This document shows positions 33,513 through 41,937 of a DNA stretch of 64,000 nt, piece after piece. The notes under the pieces are model-generated. The model was not told the origin of the DNA. It ran no database searches and saw only the letters and a program-made list of their open reading frames with translations. The stretch covers positions 28,030-92,029 of the forward strand of contig UQMF01000011.1 of the NCBI GenBank assembly GCA_900542145.1, read 5' to 3'. The first letter of the stretch is position 1. Each line of letters begins with the position of its first letter. The translations under genes were made by a program, and so were the position numbers. The stretch is from an uncultured Oscillospiraceae bacterium. Its GTDB lineage: Bacteria > Bacillota > Clostridia > Oscillospirales > Ruminococcaceae.

Positions 33513-35657
33513 ATGTCGAAAAAATATGCACGCACCCCCACAGTCTACCAGATGGAAGCCACGGAATGCGGCGCAGCTTCCCTCGCGATGATACTCGCGT
33601 ATTTCGGCAGCCATATTCCGCTGGAGAAGCTGCGTATTGAAACCGGAGTATCCAGGGACGGCTGCAACGCCGGAAACATAATGAGGGCAGCCAAGCGCCT
33701 GGGGCTGGAATGCCACGGATACCGCCGGGAGCCAGAGGCGCTGCGCAAGCTGACTCCGCCGTGTATTATCCACTGGAACTTCAACCACTTTGTCGTGCTG
33801 GAGGGATTCCGGGGGAAGCACGCCTACCTCAACGACCCGGCGTGCGGCAGGCGCAAGCTCACCATGGAGGAGCTCGACGAGGGATTCACCGGCGTTGTGC
33901 TCACATTCGCCGTCACCCCGGATTTCCACAGGTGCAAATCCGACAACGGCACGCTGGAATTCCTTAAGGAGCGGCTCCAGGGCAGCGGAAGCGCCGTCGC
34001 CAAGATGGTGTTCACGGGACTGCTGCTCGTATTCCCGGGGGTGGTGCTCCCGGTGCTGTCGCAGGTGTTCATGGATAAGGTCATAGTCGGAGCGGACATG
34101 TCGTGGTTCCGGGGAGTTATCCTGTTCATGGCGGCGGCGGTGCTCATGCAGGCGCTGCTCAGCTTTTACCGCGGCGCGCTGCTGCAGCGGCTGCGCAGCA
34201 AGATGATAATGATGTCAGGGTATAAATTCCTGTCGAAATTACTGCGGCTCCCTATAGGATTTTTCGATCAGCGCTATGTCGGCGACCTTACGGGCAGAGC
34301 CGACAACAACGTCAGCGTGTGTGATTTCCTTGCCGGGGATCTGGCGGATACGGCGCTGAATATCTTTTCGGCGGTGTTCTTCCTTGTGTTGCTGTGCGTG
34401 TACAGTCCGCTGCTGACGCTCATCGCGTGCGCTGCCGCGGCAATAAACCTGGTGATAGCCAAGCTGGGCGCCGACAGTATCTCCAAAACCGTCATGAAGC
34501 AACGCCAGGACAGCGGCAGGCTTGCCGGCGCGGTCTGCGCAGGACTCAGCATTACCGGTACGCTCAAAGCCTCCGGCGCGGAGAATGAATACACCGGGAG
34601 GATACTCGGCTACAGCGCCAAGGAGGCCGTGACCGAACAGCGGCTCAACCGGCTCCAGCAGATAATCTCGGTAGTCCCCGGGGTGGTGACGCAGCTTTCC
34701 TCCGTCGGGGTGCTCCTGGCAGGGGCGGTGCTGGTTATCCGGGGTGAATTCACCGTGGGCATGCTGCTGGCGTTCAACAGCCTGTATTCCTCCTTCAGCC
34801 AGCCGGTGGACCAGCTGGTGGGAATGGTGCAGAAGATCCAGACGGTCCGCGCGGATATCAGCCGCGTGCAGGACATCAATAATTACGGCGCCGACCCGAA
34901 ATTCAGCAGCACCGCCGTGCAGAAGAATACCTCCAAGCTGGATGGCAGGGTGGAGCTGCGCGATATTTCCTTCGGGTACAGCACTCTGGAGAAGCCCCTT
35001 GTCCAGGGGCTGAGCTTCCGGCTGAACAGCGGCAGCTCCGTGGCGTTTGTGGGACCCTCCGGCTGCGGAAAATCCACGGTGTCCAAGGTCATCAGCGGAT
35101 TGTACCAGCCCTGGGGCGGCGAGGTGCTTTTCGACGGAGTTCCGCTCAGCGAGCTTCCGCCGGAGGTGGTGAACGCCAGCGTATCTACGGTCAGCCAGAA
35201 CATCACGCTGTTCTCCGGAACTATCCGCGACAACATCACCATGTGGAACGACAATATCCTCGAGAAGGATATCATTGCCGCCGCCAAGGACGCGTGCATA
35301 CACGACTTCATCGTGTCCCGTCCGGGGGCATACGACCATCAGCTGACGGAGGGCGCCTCCAACCTGTCCGGAGGTCAGCGACAGCGGCTGGAGATCGCGA
35401 GGGCGCTGGTGACGAATCCGTCGGTGCTCATCATGGACGAGGCAACAAGCGCCCTCGACCCCATCGTGGAGAAGCAGATCATCGACAACATCAAGCGCCG
35501 CGGCTGTACCTGTGTGATAATCGCGCACAGACTGAGCGCAATCCGGGACTGCGACGAGCTCATCGTCATGGATCACGGTCAGGAAGTACAGCGCGGAACA
35601 CACGAGCAGCTGTCGGCAGAGGACGGATTCTACCGCAGCTTCATCAGCAGCAATTGA
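33513..35657 (+). CDS. NHLM-type peptide export ABC transporter with C39 peptidase domain
   Basis: A 714-residue fusion of peptidase, permease and ATPase (PCAT type). The N-terminal C39 domain has the catalytic Cys in ATECGAASLAMILAYFG, the His in HWNFNHFVVLEG and the Asp in AYLNDPACGRR; it should cut leader peptides after a double-glycine-like site. A six-helix domain follows, then an ATPase with Walker A VGPSGCGKSTV, signature NLSGGQRQRLEIARAL and Walker B VLIMDEATSALD. The gene start at 33513 has GCGGAGGG upstream. It would cleave and export the small peptide encoded at 38310. Complete and apparently active. Confidence 0.93.
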   Translation: MSKKYARTPTVYQMEATECGAASLAMILAYFGSHIPLEKLRIETGVSRDGCNAGNIMRAAKRLGLECHGYRREPEALRKLTPPCIIHWNFNHFVVLEGFRGKHAYLNDPACGRRKLTMEELDEGFTGVVLTFAVTPDFHRCKSDNGTLEFLKERLQGSGSAVAKMVFTGLLLVFPGVVLPVLSQVFMDKVIVGADMSWFRGVILFMAAAVLMQALLSFYRGALLQRLRSKMIMMSGYKFLSKLLRLPIGFFDQRYVGDLTGRADNNVSVCDFLAGDLADTALNIFSAVFFLVLLCVYSPLLTLIACAAAAINLVIAKLGADSISKTVMKQRQDSGRLAGAVCAGLSITGTLKASGAENEYTGRILGYSAKEAVTEQRLNRLQQIISVVPGVVTQLSSVGVLLAGAVLVIRGEFTVGMLLAFNSLYSSFSQPVDQLVGMVQKIQTVRADISRVQDINNYGADPKFSSTAVQKNTSKLDGRVELRDISFGYSTLEKPLVQGLSFRLNSGSSVAFVGPSGCGKSTVSKVISGLYQPWGGEVLFDGVPLSELPPEVVNASVSTVSQNITLFSGTIRDNITMWNDNILEKDIIAAAKDACIHDFIVSRPGAYDHQLTEGASNLSGGQRQRLEIARALVTNPSVLIMDEATSALDPIVEKQIIDNIKRRGCTCVIIAHRLSAIRDCDELIVMDHGQEVQRGTHEQLSAEDGFYRSFISSN

Positions 35658-35668
35658 GGAGGGCGGAA

Positions 35669-38221
35669 ATGAAACAGGAAAACGATATTCTGTACCTCCA
35701 CGGCTCGGATTCGCTGCTGACGGAGGACCCGGAGAATGCATACAAGGTGACCGCCGGGACCGCGCTGGTCTACGTCGTGAAGGTCACGAACGGAGCCGCT
35801 GGCAGGCGCGCGCTCGTCTGCGAGGCGCATGCCGGGGATTTCATTCCGGCGCTGTGCTTCCGGGACGAACTCTACACCAACTGGAGGTTCTGTATTTCCG
35901 CGCTGGGAACGGCTCAGCTGAAGGTGATACCCGGGGGCTGCACGTCAGTCCTGCGTGGGAAGTTCGCGGCGGCGGCAGGAGTGAAGCACCTCGAGCGCGA
36001 GGGCTTCGAGCACGGATTCGCCGACCTCTACGAGCGCAGCACCGTGTCCGAGGACGCCTACCTGCACAAGACGCTCCAGGACAAGCAGCGCACGGTGCGG
36101 CAGAACATGTCGCTCATCTACCGCAGCTTTTCCGGAGGAAAGCAGGCGGACGTGTCCGGTCAGTCGGACGACCTGCTGTACCGCGCGGCGGCGTTTGCCT
36201 GCGCGCAGTGCGGGATTCAGCCGGCTCCGCAGGAAAAGATCATCGAGTGCTGCGGCAAGGATTACGGTATGGCGGATATCGCGAGAATATCCCACTTCGC
36301 CTGCCGGGAGATAATCCTCGAGGAGAACTGGCACCGCCGGGACCTCGGAGTTCTGATAGTATTCCGCGACGGGAAGCCGATGGTGTGCGTGCCCCGGGGA
36401 GCTTCCGGCTACAACTTATACAGCATGGAGGACGGCTCCTGCCGTAAGCTCACGAAGGCGGAATCCGCCGGGCTGGAGCCTAAGGCGGTCACAGTCTGCC
36501 GCCCGTTCCCCGAGGACAGCATGTCCCTGCGCGGACTTGCACGCTGGTGCCTTGGCTCCGTAAGAGCCGGGGATATCGTGCGGCTGGCAGTGATGGCGGT
36601 GTTCGGCGCGCTCATCGGCGTGCTGACTCCTACCCTGAACCAGATGATATTCGACGATCTGGTGCCGCTGGGGGATATCCCGGCGGTGGTGCAGATCTGC
36701 GCACTGGTGGGGAGCTTCCTGCTGGGGAATATCCTGTTCTCCGCCGTGAAGAGCCTGTCGGCATTCCGGCTTTCCAGCAGGGTGGGCTACGAATGCCAGA
36801 ATGCAGCATACGACCGCCTGTTCAGCCTGCCGGAATCTTTCCTGCGGAAGTACGAGAGCGCCGACCTGGCGCAGAGGGCTATGGGCGTCGGGGGAGCCGC
36901 CGGGAGTATCGTGAACTCGGTCACCGGGTCGGCGGTTATCCTTATCAGCCTTGTCGCGTATTTCGTCAAGATGGCGCAGTTCTCTGCCGCCCTCGCCGGC
37001 ATCGCGCTGTTGATGACCGCTGCTTATGCTGCGGCAGTCCTGGCGATTACCGCAGCTTCACTGAAATACGAGAGGAATGCCGCGCGGCTGAACGGCGCAG
37101 CCTCCTCGAAGCTGTACCAGATGATATCCGGCATATCCAAGATACGCATTGCCGGCGTGGAGGAGCGTGCCCTGCACGAATACCTCCGCCCGTTCGCGGA
37201 GCTGCGCAGAAACGAGCAGAAGAGCGAGCGCCTGTCCCTTATCGGCAGCACTATCGGCACTGTGGCAGATTCCGTATTTCTGGTGGTGCTGTACACCGCC
37301 GCAGCTAGGAGCGGCATGGAGATCACCGCCGGCGCGTTCATGGGATTCATCTCCGCTTTCGGAATGTTTACCGCTGCGGCAATGCAGCTGACGGACAGCG
37401 CCGCCGGGGTTGCCGGGCTGAAGCCGCTCCTGGCGCGTATACGCCCGATACTTGAGGCAAAGCCGGAGCTGAACTCCGGCATGGAAATGCCCGGGGAGCT
37501 TTCCGGCGGAATCGAGATCAGCAGCGTCACGTTCAGATACGACGAGAGCTCGCCGAACGTCCTTGACGGGGTTTCGCTGAATATCCGCCCCGGGGAGTAT
37601 GTCGGAATAGTCGGCTCCTCCGGCTGCGGAAAATCCACGCTGATGAAGCTGCTGCTGGGATTCGAGACCCCGGTCAGCGGCAAGATATACTACGACGGAA
37701 AGGACATCGAGAGTCTGGACAAGCGCGAACTCCGCAAGAAGTTCGGCGTGGTGCTCCAAGACGGGAAGCTCATATCAGGAAGTATTTTCGAGAACATAAC
37801 GATAACCGCGCCCAGGGCGACGGTGAAGGACGTCAACGCCGTCGCGGAGGCAGTCGGACTGAAGGACGATATCGACCGCATGCCGATGGGGCTGCACACA
37901 GTACTCAGCGAGGACTGCGGCACCATTTCCGGCGGACAGCAGCAGAGGATACTTATTGCCAGGGCAATAATCTCGAAGCCGTCGATACTTTTCTTTGACG
38001 AAGCCACCAGTGCGCTGGACAATATCACCCAGGCAATGGTGTGCAGCTCCCTGGAGAAGCTGAATGCGACAAGGATCGTCATAGCGCACCGCCTGAGCAC
38101 CATAAAGAAGTGCGACAGGATAATCGTACTGGACGGCGGAAAAATCGCCGAACAGGGCACATTTGATGAACTGATGGCGGCGAACGGGTTGTTCAGCAAT
38201 CTTGCTTCCAGACAAATTTAA
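35669..38221 (+). CDS. NHLM-type export ABC transporter, permease/ATPase without peptidase
   Basis: An 850-residue second transporter of the NHLM pair. About 430 N-terminal residues form a cytosolic region lacking the C39 cysteine: a cyclic-nucleotide-binding-like start (DILYLHGSDSLLTEDPENAY) and a degenerate domain before the membrane helices (ADIVRLAVMAVFGALIGVLT). The ATPase has Walker A VGSSGCGKSTLMKLLLG, signature TISGGQQQRILIARA and Walker B ILFFDEATSALDN. The ATG at 35669 follows GAGGAGGGCGGAA; a longer frame upstream overlaps the previous gene and is not real. It likely pairs with the C39 transporter as a heteromeric exporter. Confidence 0.9.
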   Translation: MKQENDILYLHGSDSLLTEDPENAYKVTAGTALVYVVKVTNGAAGRRALVCEAHAGDFIPALCFRDELYTNWRFCISALGTAQLKVIPGGCTSVLRGKFAAAAGVKHLEREGFEHGFADLYERSTVSEDAYLHKTLQDKQRTVRQNMSLIYRSFSGGKQADVSGQSDDLLYRAAAFACAQCGIQPAPQEKIIECCGKDYGMADIARISHFACREIILEENWHRRDLGVLIVFRDGKPMVCVPRGASGYNLYSMEDGSCRKLTKAESAGLEPKAVTVCRPFPEDSMSLRGLARWCLGSVRAGDIVRLAVMAVFGALIGVLTPTLNQMIFDDLVPLGDIPAVVQICALVGSFLLGNILFSAVKSLSAFRLSSRVGYECQNAAYDRLFSLPESFLRKYESADLAQRAMGVGGAAGSIVNSVTGSAVILISLVAYFVKMAQFSAALAGIALLMTAAYAAAVLAITAASLKYERNAARLNGAASSKLYQMISGISKIRIAGVEERALHEYLRPFAELRRNEQKSERLSLIGSTIGTVADSVFLVVLYTAAARSGMEITAGAFMGFISAFGMFTAAAMQLTDSAAGVAGLKPLLARIRPILEAKPELNSGMEMPGELSGGIEISSVTFRYDESSPNVLDGVSLNIRPGEYVGIVGSSGCGKSTLMKLLLGFETPVSGKIYYDGKDIESLDKRELRKKFGVVLQDGKLISGSIFENITITAPRATVKDVNAVAEAVGLKDDIDRMPMGLHTVLSEDCGTISGGQQQRILIARAIISKPSILFFDEATSALDNITQAMVCSSLEKLNATRIVIAHRLSTIKKCDRIIVLDGGKIAEQGTFDELMAANGLFSNLASRQI

Positions 38222-38236
38222 GTAAAACAGGGTGTA

Positions 38237-38300
38237 ACGGACGGGACTGACGCGTGTATATACATACAAAAGGGGACCGGGTCCCTGTGTATATGGAAGG
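38237..38300 (+). promoter_or_regulatory. Hairpin leader before the peptide gene
   Basis: ATATACA (38258-38264) pairs with TGTATAT (38288-38294), enclosing GGGAC/GTCCC (38273-38277, 38281-38285). The stem ends right before the ribosome site GGAAGGAG. It may set peptide expression apart from the transporter genes. A related sequence recurs at 39841. Confidence 0.55.
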
Positions 38301-38309
38301 AGAACAGTC

Positions 38310-38513
38310 ATGAAACTTTTTAAGAAGAACAATGTTCCTGAAGATATTGAGAAGCTGGCAAAGGAAGTCGCGGAATACGACGAATTCATGAAGGAGGTTG
38401 CCGGGACAGCCGACGAGGAGCTTTCCGAGGACGACCTCTCCATGGTCACCGCGGCAGGAAACACCGGCATGAGCTATGAGCAGTTTGCCGCGAAATATCT
38501 CGGCAAGAAGTAA
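38310..38513 (+). CDS. Small leader-like peptide, candidate substrate of the NHLM exporter
   Basis: A 67-residue peptide with a charged helical N-terminal part (KLFKKNNVPEDIEKLAKEV, AEYDEFMKEVAG) and the motif DEELSEDDLSMVTAAG, which resembles the end of bacteriocin leaders (ELSxxELxxVxGG) cut by C39 peptidases. Cleavage near AAG would release a 17-residue tail beginning NTGMSYEQF. It has a strong ribosome site (GGAAGGAGAACAGTC) and its own leader hairpin. No modifying enzyme gene is in the island, and the tail lacks Cys, so it may be exported unmodified. Alternatively the peptide could be a small regulatory partner of the STAS or TIR-FHA protein. Confidence 0.7.
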   Translation: MKLFKKNNVPEDIEKLAKEVAEYDEFMKEVAGTADEELSEDDLSMVTAAGNTGMSYEQFAAKYLGKK

Positions 38514-38528
38514 TGGGAGGGGCGGACT

Positions 38529-38891
38529 ATGAGCAGTCTGGAAATAAAGGACGGAGCGCTGGTGATAACCTCCGGCGGACAGCAGCTGACGCTGAGGGAG
38601 CAGCTGGAGAATGGTACGATGAACATAGCCGTTGAGGGGGATATCACCTCCGAGGCGGCTCTGTGCTTTTCGGACGAGCTGCTGGCGGCGGTCACGGTCA
38701 GCAACGGGATAGTCCTTGACCTGAGCGGCGTTGGATTCATCTCCAACGCCGGATTCAAGGCGCTTCTGAACACTCAGAAGGCGGTGGACGGGATAAAGGG
38801 GCACTCCCTGAGCCTGCGTGGCATCTCGCCGGCGCTGATGAGTTCGTTCGAAGAGATAGGTTTTGACGGGTTATTCAATATTGTGCAGTGA
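38529..38891 (+). CDS. STAS-domain (anti-sigma factor antagonist-like) protein
   Basis: A 120-residue protein with the STAS fold: GALVITSGGQQLTLREQLEN, MNIAVEGDITSEAALCFSDE, IVLDLSGVGFISNAGFKALL. The loop LSGVGFISNAG matches the site whose Ser is phosphorylated in SpoIIAA/RsbV-type antagonists (the Ser is ISN). It would act in partner switching with a kinase/anti-sigma factor or respond to phosphorylation. It sits between the peptide and the TIR-FHA gene, 13 bases before the latter. No RsbW/SpoIIAB-type kinase is present in the window. Confidence 0.85.
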   Translation: MSSLEIKDGALVITSGGQQLTLREQLENGTMNIAVEGDITSEAALCFSDELLAAVTVSNGIVLDLSGVGFISNAGFKALLNTQKAVDGIKGHSLSLRGISPALMSSFEEIGFDGLFNIVQ

Positions 38892-38904
38892 CGGGGTGTA
38901 ACGC

Positions 38905-39831
38905 ATGGGTAATGTAACGGAATATAACGGCAGTGAGAAATATATTTTCGTAAGCTACTGTCACAAGGACAAGGAAAGGGTGCGGCCGATAATCTCCGCG
39001 CTGGCGTCCCAGGGATACCGCGTGTGGTTCGACAGCGGAATATACCCCGGCACCGAGTGGCCGGAGGTTATCGCCGGGCACCTGGAGAAGTGCAGCGCCT
39101 TTATCGCGTGCGTTTCCGGGAACTCGATACAGTCGCACAACTGCCGGAACGAGCTGAATTACGCGATTCTGAAGGGGAAGCCGTTCATCGGCGTTATTCT
39201 CGAGAGAGTCCAGCTGACCCCCGGCATGGAAATGCAGATGGCTACTTTCCAGTCGCTGTATTACTACAACTTCAAGACGTTCGGCGAGTTCTTCGACCGC
39301 CTGACGGAGGCTCCCTGCCTGGAACCCTGCCGGGGTGCAATTCCGGAGGCCCCCATAAAAAGGCGACCGATTCCTGCCCCCACGGCAAATCCTGCGGCAG
39401 CCGGAAAGGCTCCCACGGCGGCAGTCCTGAGGGCGGCTGCGAAATCCGTGGTCGCACCGAATCCGGCGGTGCAGAAAGCCGTGGATTCCGGGAAGCCTGC
39501 GGTAAAGAAGGTGCTGGTCTGCGCCATCACCCGGCTGAAAACCGGGGAGGTTATCCCGGTGAATCGACCGGAATTCAGCATTGGCAGGAAGAAGGAGCTT
39601 TGCAGCTACGCGGTGACGGACAATCCTGCGATAAGCCGCGTGCACGCAGTCCTGCTAATCAGCGGCGGTGCTGTGACGCTGTGCGACAATGAGTCGCTCA
39701 ACCAGACCTTCCTGAACGGGACTGAGCTCCCAAAGGGAGGAACCGCCGCGCTGAAGAACGGCGATGAATTCTCCGTCGCAGATGAGAGATTCATTATCAG
39801 AATGGAATTTCGCGAAATTCCTCAGAAATGA
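38905..39831 (+). CDS. TIR-FHA domain protein
   Basis: A 308-residue cytosolic protein. Residues about 12-140 form a TIR domain (YIFVSYCHKDKERVRPII, YRVWFDSGI, SAFIACVSGNSIQSHNC) with the Glu of NCRNELNYA in the position of the NADase catalytic residue. A Pro/Ala-rich linker follows (about 155-210). Residues about 225-305 form an FHA domain with GRKKE, SRVHAVL and NQTFLNGTEL, the phosphothreonine-binding elements. It may read a phosphorylated partner and signal or hydrolyse NAD. It closes the island, followed by a terminator at 39955. Whether the TIR is enzymatic is unknown. Confidence 0.88.
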   Translation: MGNVTEYNGSEKYIFVSYCHKDKERVRPIISALASQGYRVWFDSGIYPGTEWPEVIAGHLEKCSAFIACVSGNSIQSHNCRNELNYAILKGKPFIGVILERVQLTPGMEMQMATFQSLYYYNFKTFGEFFDRLTEAPCLEPCRGAIPEAPIKRRPIPAPTANPAAAGKAPTAAVLRAAAKSVVAPNPAVQKAVDSGKPAVKKVLVCAITRLKTGEVIPVNRPEFSIGRKKELCSYAVTDNPAISRVHAVLLISGGAVTLCDNESLNQTFLNGTELPKGGTAALKNGDEFSVADERFIIRMEFREIPQK

Positions 39832-39954
39832 CGTAACGTTACGGACGGGGTCGTGTATATACAGACGAGAGCAAAAGTTCTCAGGCTGTATCCGGCGCGG
39901 CTGATGGTTTGGTTTGAATATTCTGTCAATTCTGCTTGTAATGCCGGAATTTTT

Positions 39955-39985
39955 GGGGCCAGTGGTAAAACGCTGGCTCCTTTTT
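39955..39985 (+). terminator. Rho-independent terminator of the export island
   Basis: GGGGCCAGTG pairs with CGCTGGCTCC (with G-T wobbles) around GTAAAA and is followed by TTTTT. Confidence 0.75.
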
Positions 39986-40149
39986 CTATGTCCGGACTTA
40001 TGGCAAATATGTGCTTCTCAAAAGCGGTTAGTAATAGCTAATTCGTTGATTCTAATATGTTTGTTCGTGACATTTCAATGTACCAAAGTTTACTGTGTAT
40101 TTATTCAGGATAGCCAAAACTGTTGAAAGATTCTTGTAGGGTATATCAC

Positions 40150-40178
40150 TTGCTTTTTCGGTCGGGATATGGTAAAAT
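40150..40178 (+). promoter_or_regulatory. Promoter of eno
   Basis: TTGCTT at 40150-40155, 17 bases, TAAAAT at 40173-40178. In the 522-bp gap 39832-40353, the first part holds the terminator at 39955 and no gene; the second holds this promoter and a structured leader. Confidence 0.75.
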
Positions 40179-40184
40179 ATCTAT

Positions 40185-40353
40185 TGGTTAGAAAAGACTA
40201 ACCTAATGAGAATAAGTCATTGGTCATGCCGTTGTTCTGGTGCGCAGTCCTGCGGCGGACCGATGAGTATGCCGGAATAAACTACGGCTGGCTGCCAATA
40301 ATAAGTCAGAAGGTCCGCAGTGCGGATAAAAATACAACTGAGAGGTGCACAAC
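40185..40353 (+). ncRNA. Structured 5' leader RNA of eno (unassigned)
   Basis: About 165 bases with several consistent pairings: hairpin GGTTAGAAAAGACTAACC near the start; ATTGG..GCCG (40219-40231) with CGGC..CCAAT (40285-40299); and GCGGACC (40255-40261) with GGTCCGC (40312-40318), which competes with a local GTCC/GGAC hairpin. This looks like a cis-regulatory RNA. I do not recognise it as a known riboswitch. Confidence 0.4.
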
Positions 40354-41649
40354 ATGAACTATCTTGAAATTGAGAATGTCATCGGCCGCGAAATAATCGA
40401 CTCCCGCGGCAATCCTACCGTTGAGGCGGAGGTATATCTCGCAGACGGAACAATCGCAAGGGGCGCGGCTCCCAGCGGCGCTTCCACCGGCGAATTCGAG
40501 GCTCTGGAGCTTCGCGACGGCGACAAGTCCCGTTTCGGCGGCAAGGGCGTGTCCAAGGCTGTCAATAATGTGAATACCGTTATCCGTGACGCTATCGTGG
40601 GCATGGACGCTTCCGATATTTACGCGATCGACAAGGCTATGATCGACGCAGACGGCACAAAGGACAAGAGCAAGCTGGGCGCAAACGCAATACTCGCTGT
40701 TTCCATAGCCTGCGCGAGAGCTGCGGCAACTTCCCTGGATATTCCGCTGTACAGATTCCTGGGCGGCGTGAATGCGAACAGACTTCCCGTTCCTATGATG
40801 AATATTCTCAACGGCGGCGCGCACGCTGCAAACACCGTTGACGTGCAGGAATTCATGATCATGCCCGTTGGCGCAAAGAGCTTCACCGAGGGTCTGCGCT
40901 GGTGCACCGAGGTGTTCCACGCACTGGCTGCCCTGCTCAAGAGCAAGGGACTTGCTACCTCCGTAGGCGACGAGGGCGGATTCGCTCCCGACCTGGCAAG
41001 CGACGAGGAGGCTATCCAGTATATCCTCAGCGCAGTTGAGAAGGCTGGCTACAAGCCCGGCGAGGATTTCGTCCTGGCAATGGACGCTGCTTCCTCCGAG
41101 TGGAAGAGCAGCGAGAAGGGCAAGTACCACCTGCCCAAGTCCGGCAAGGATTTCACCTCTGCTGAACTGGTAGCGCACTGGGCGCAGCTCTGCGAGAAGT
41201 ACCCGATCTACTCCATAGAGGACGGACTCGACGAGGAGGACTGGGAAGGCTGGCAGATCATGACCAAGGAACTCGGCGGCAAGGTACAGCTGGTTGGCGA
41301 CGACCTGTTCGTAACCAACACAGAGCGCCTTTCCAAGGGAATCTCCCTGGGCTGCGGCAACTCTATCCTTATCAAGCTGAACCAGATCGGCTCCGTATCT
41401 GAGACCCTGGAAGCCATCAAGATGGCGCACAAGGCAGGCTACACAGCCATTGCTTCCCACCGCTCCGGCGAAACCGAGGACACCACGATTGCTGACCTCG
41501 CAGTTGCACTGAACACCTGCCAGATCAAGACCGGCGCTCCCAGCAGAAGCGAGCGTACCGCGAAGTACAACCAGCTTATCCGCATTGAGGAGCAGCTCGG
41601 CGCAAGCGCAGTATATCCCGGAAAGAGCGCGTTCAGCTTCATGAAGTAA
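40354..41649 (+). CDS. eno: Enolase
   Basis: A 431-residue glycolytic enolase converting 2-phosphoglycerate to phosphoenolpyruvate; cytosolic dimer or octamer. Catalytic and Mg-binding motifs are intact: SGASTGEFEALELRDGD, GDEGGFAPDL (catalytic Glu), FVLAMDAAS, YSIEDGLDEEDWEG, LVGDDLFVTN, LIKLNQIGSVSET (catalytic Lys) and SHRSGETEDTTIADLAV. The start ATG at 40354 is preferred over GTG nine bases earlier because GAGAGGTG lies at good distance. Codons are strongly biased toward C-ending forms, as in highly expressed genes. It has its own promoter and a structured leader. Confidence 0.98.
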   Translation: MNYLEIENVIGREIIDSRGNPTVEAEVYLADGTIARGAAPSGASTGEFEALELRDGDKSRFGGKGVSKAVNNVNTVIRDAIVGMDASDIYAIDKAMIDADGTKDKSKLGANAILAVSIACARAAATSLDIPLYRFLGGVNANRLPVPMMNILNGGAHAANTVDVQEFMIMPVGAKSFTEGLRWCTEVFHALAALLKSKGLATSVGDEGGFAPDLASDEEAIQYILSAVEKAGYKPGEDFVLAMDAASSEWKSSEKGKYHLPKSGKDFTSAELVAHWAQLCEKYPIYSIEDGLDEEDWEGWQIMTKELGGKVQLVGDDLFVTNTERLSKGISLGCGNSILIKLNQIGSVSETLEAIKMAHKAGYTAIASHRSGETEDTTIADLAVALNTCQIKTGAPSRSERTAKYNQLIRIEEQLGASAVYPGKSAFSFMK

Positions 41650-41685
41650 GATTTCCACCTATGTCATTTTTCTCCGACATGATAA

Positions 41686-41929
41686 CAGTCCCTGCTCCGG
41701 CAGGGACTGTCAGACTGTCGATAAAGGCACATCTGCGTCGTCAACGCCAGTTTGGCAGGCACAAACACGATGTTTGTGCTGTTGCCCCCCAGCCCGACAC
41801 GATGTCGGGCAACTAAGGGCAACATGCACAAAGCCTAGCCAAACTGGCGTTTCCTAGCATCTGCACCTTTCTCGGCAGTCTGGGAAGATACTTTTTCAAC
41901 AAGCTGAAGGGAGGACGTGAGTCCTCCCT
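41686..41929. mobile_element. Terminator-nested element, variant with two different terminators (copy 4)
   Basis: The eno terminator stem (CAGTCCCTG/CAGGGACTG, 41686-41709) is followed directly by TCAGACTGTCGATAAA (41710-41725). At the other end TTTTTCAACAAGCTGA (41892-41907) is followed directly by another stem (AGGGAGGAC/GTCCTCCCT, 41908-41929). These are the same terminal repeats as copies 1-3, but the flanking hairpins differ and the 166-base core is different: it has an AACGCCAGTTTGGC/GCCAAACTGGCGTT pair around two small hairpins. It separates convergent eno and the CotH-like gene. Confidence 0.6.
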
Positions 41930-41937
41930 TTACAATA

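Noticed and set aside
39832..39954. Small open frame of about 62 codons after the TIR-FHA gene.
   Set aside because: No ribosome site, it reads through a terminator, and shows no recognisable pattern.
41701..41870. Possible small RNA or attenuator for the CotH-like gene from the hairpin-rich core.
   Set aside because: It lies downstream of both convergent genes and is bounded by the element's terminal repeats, so it is treated as an element core.
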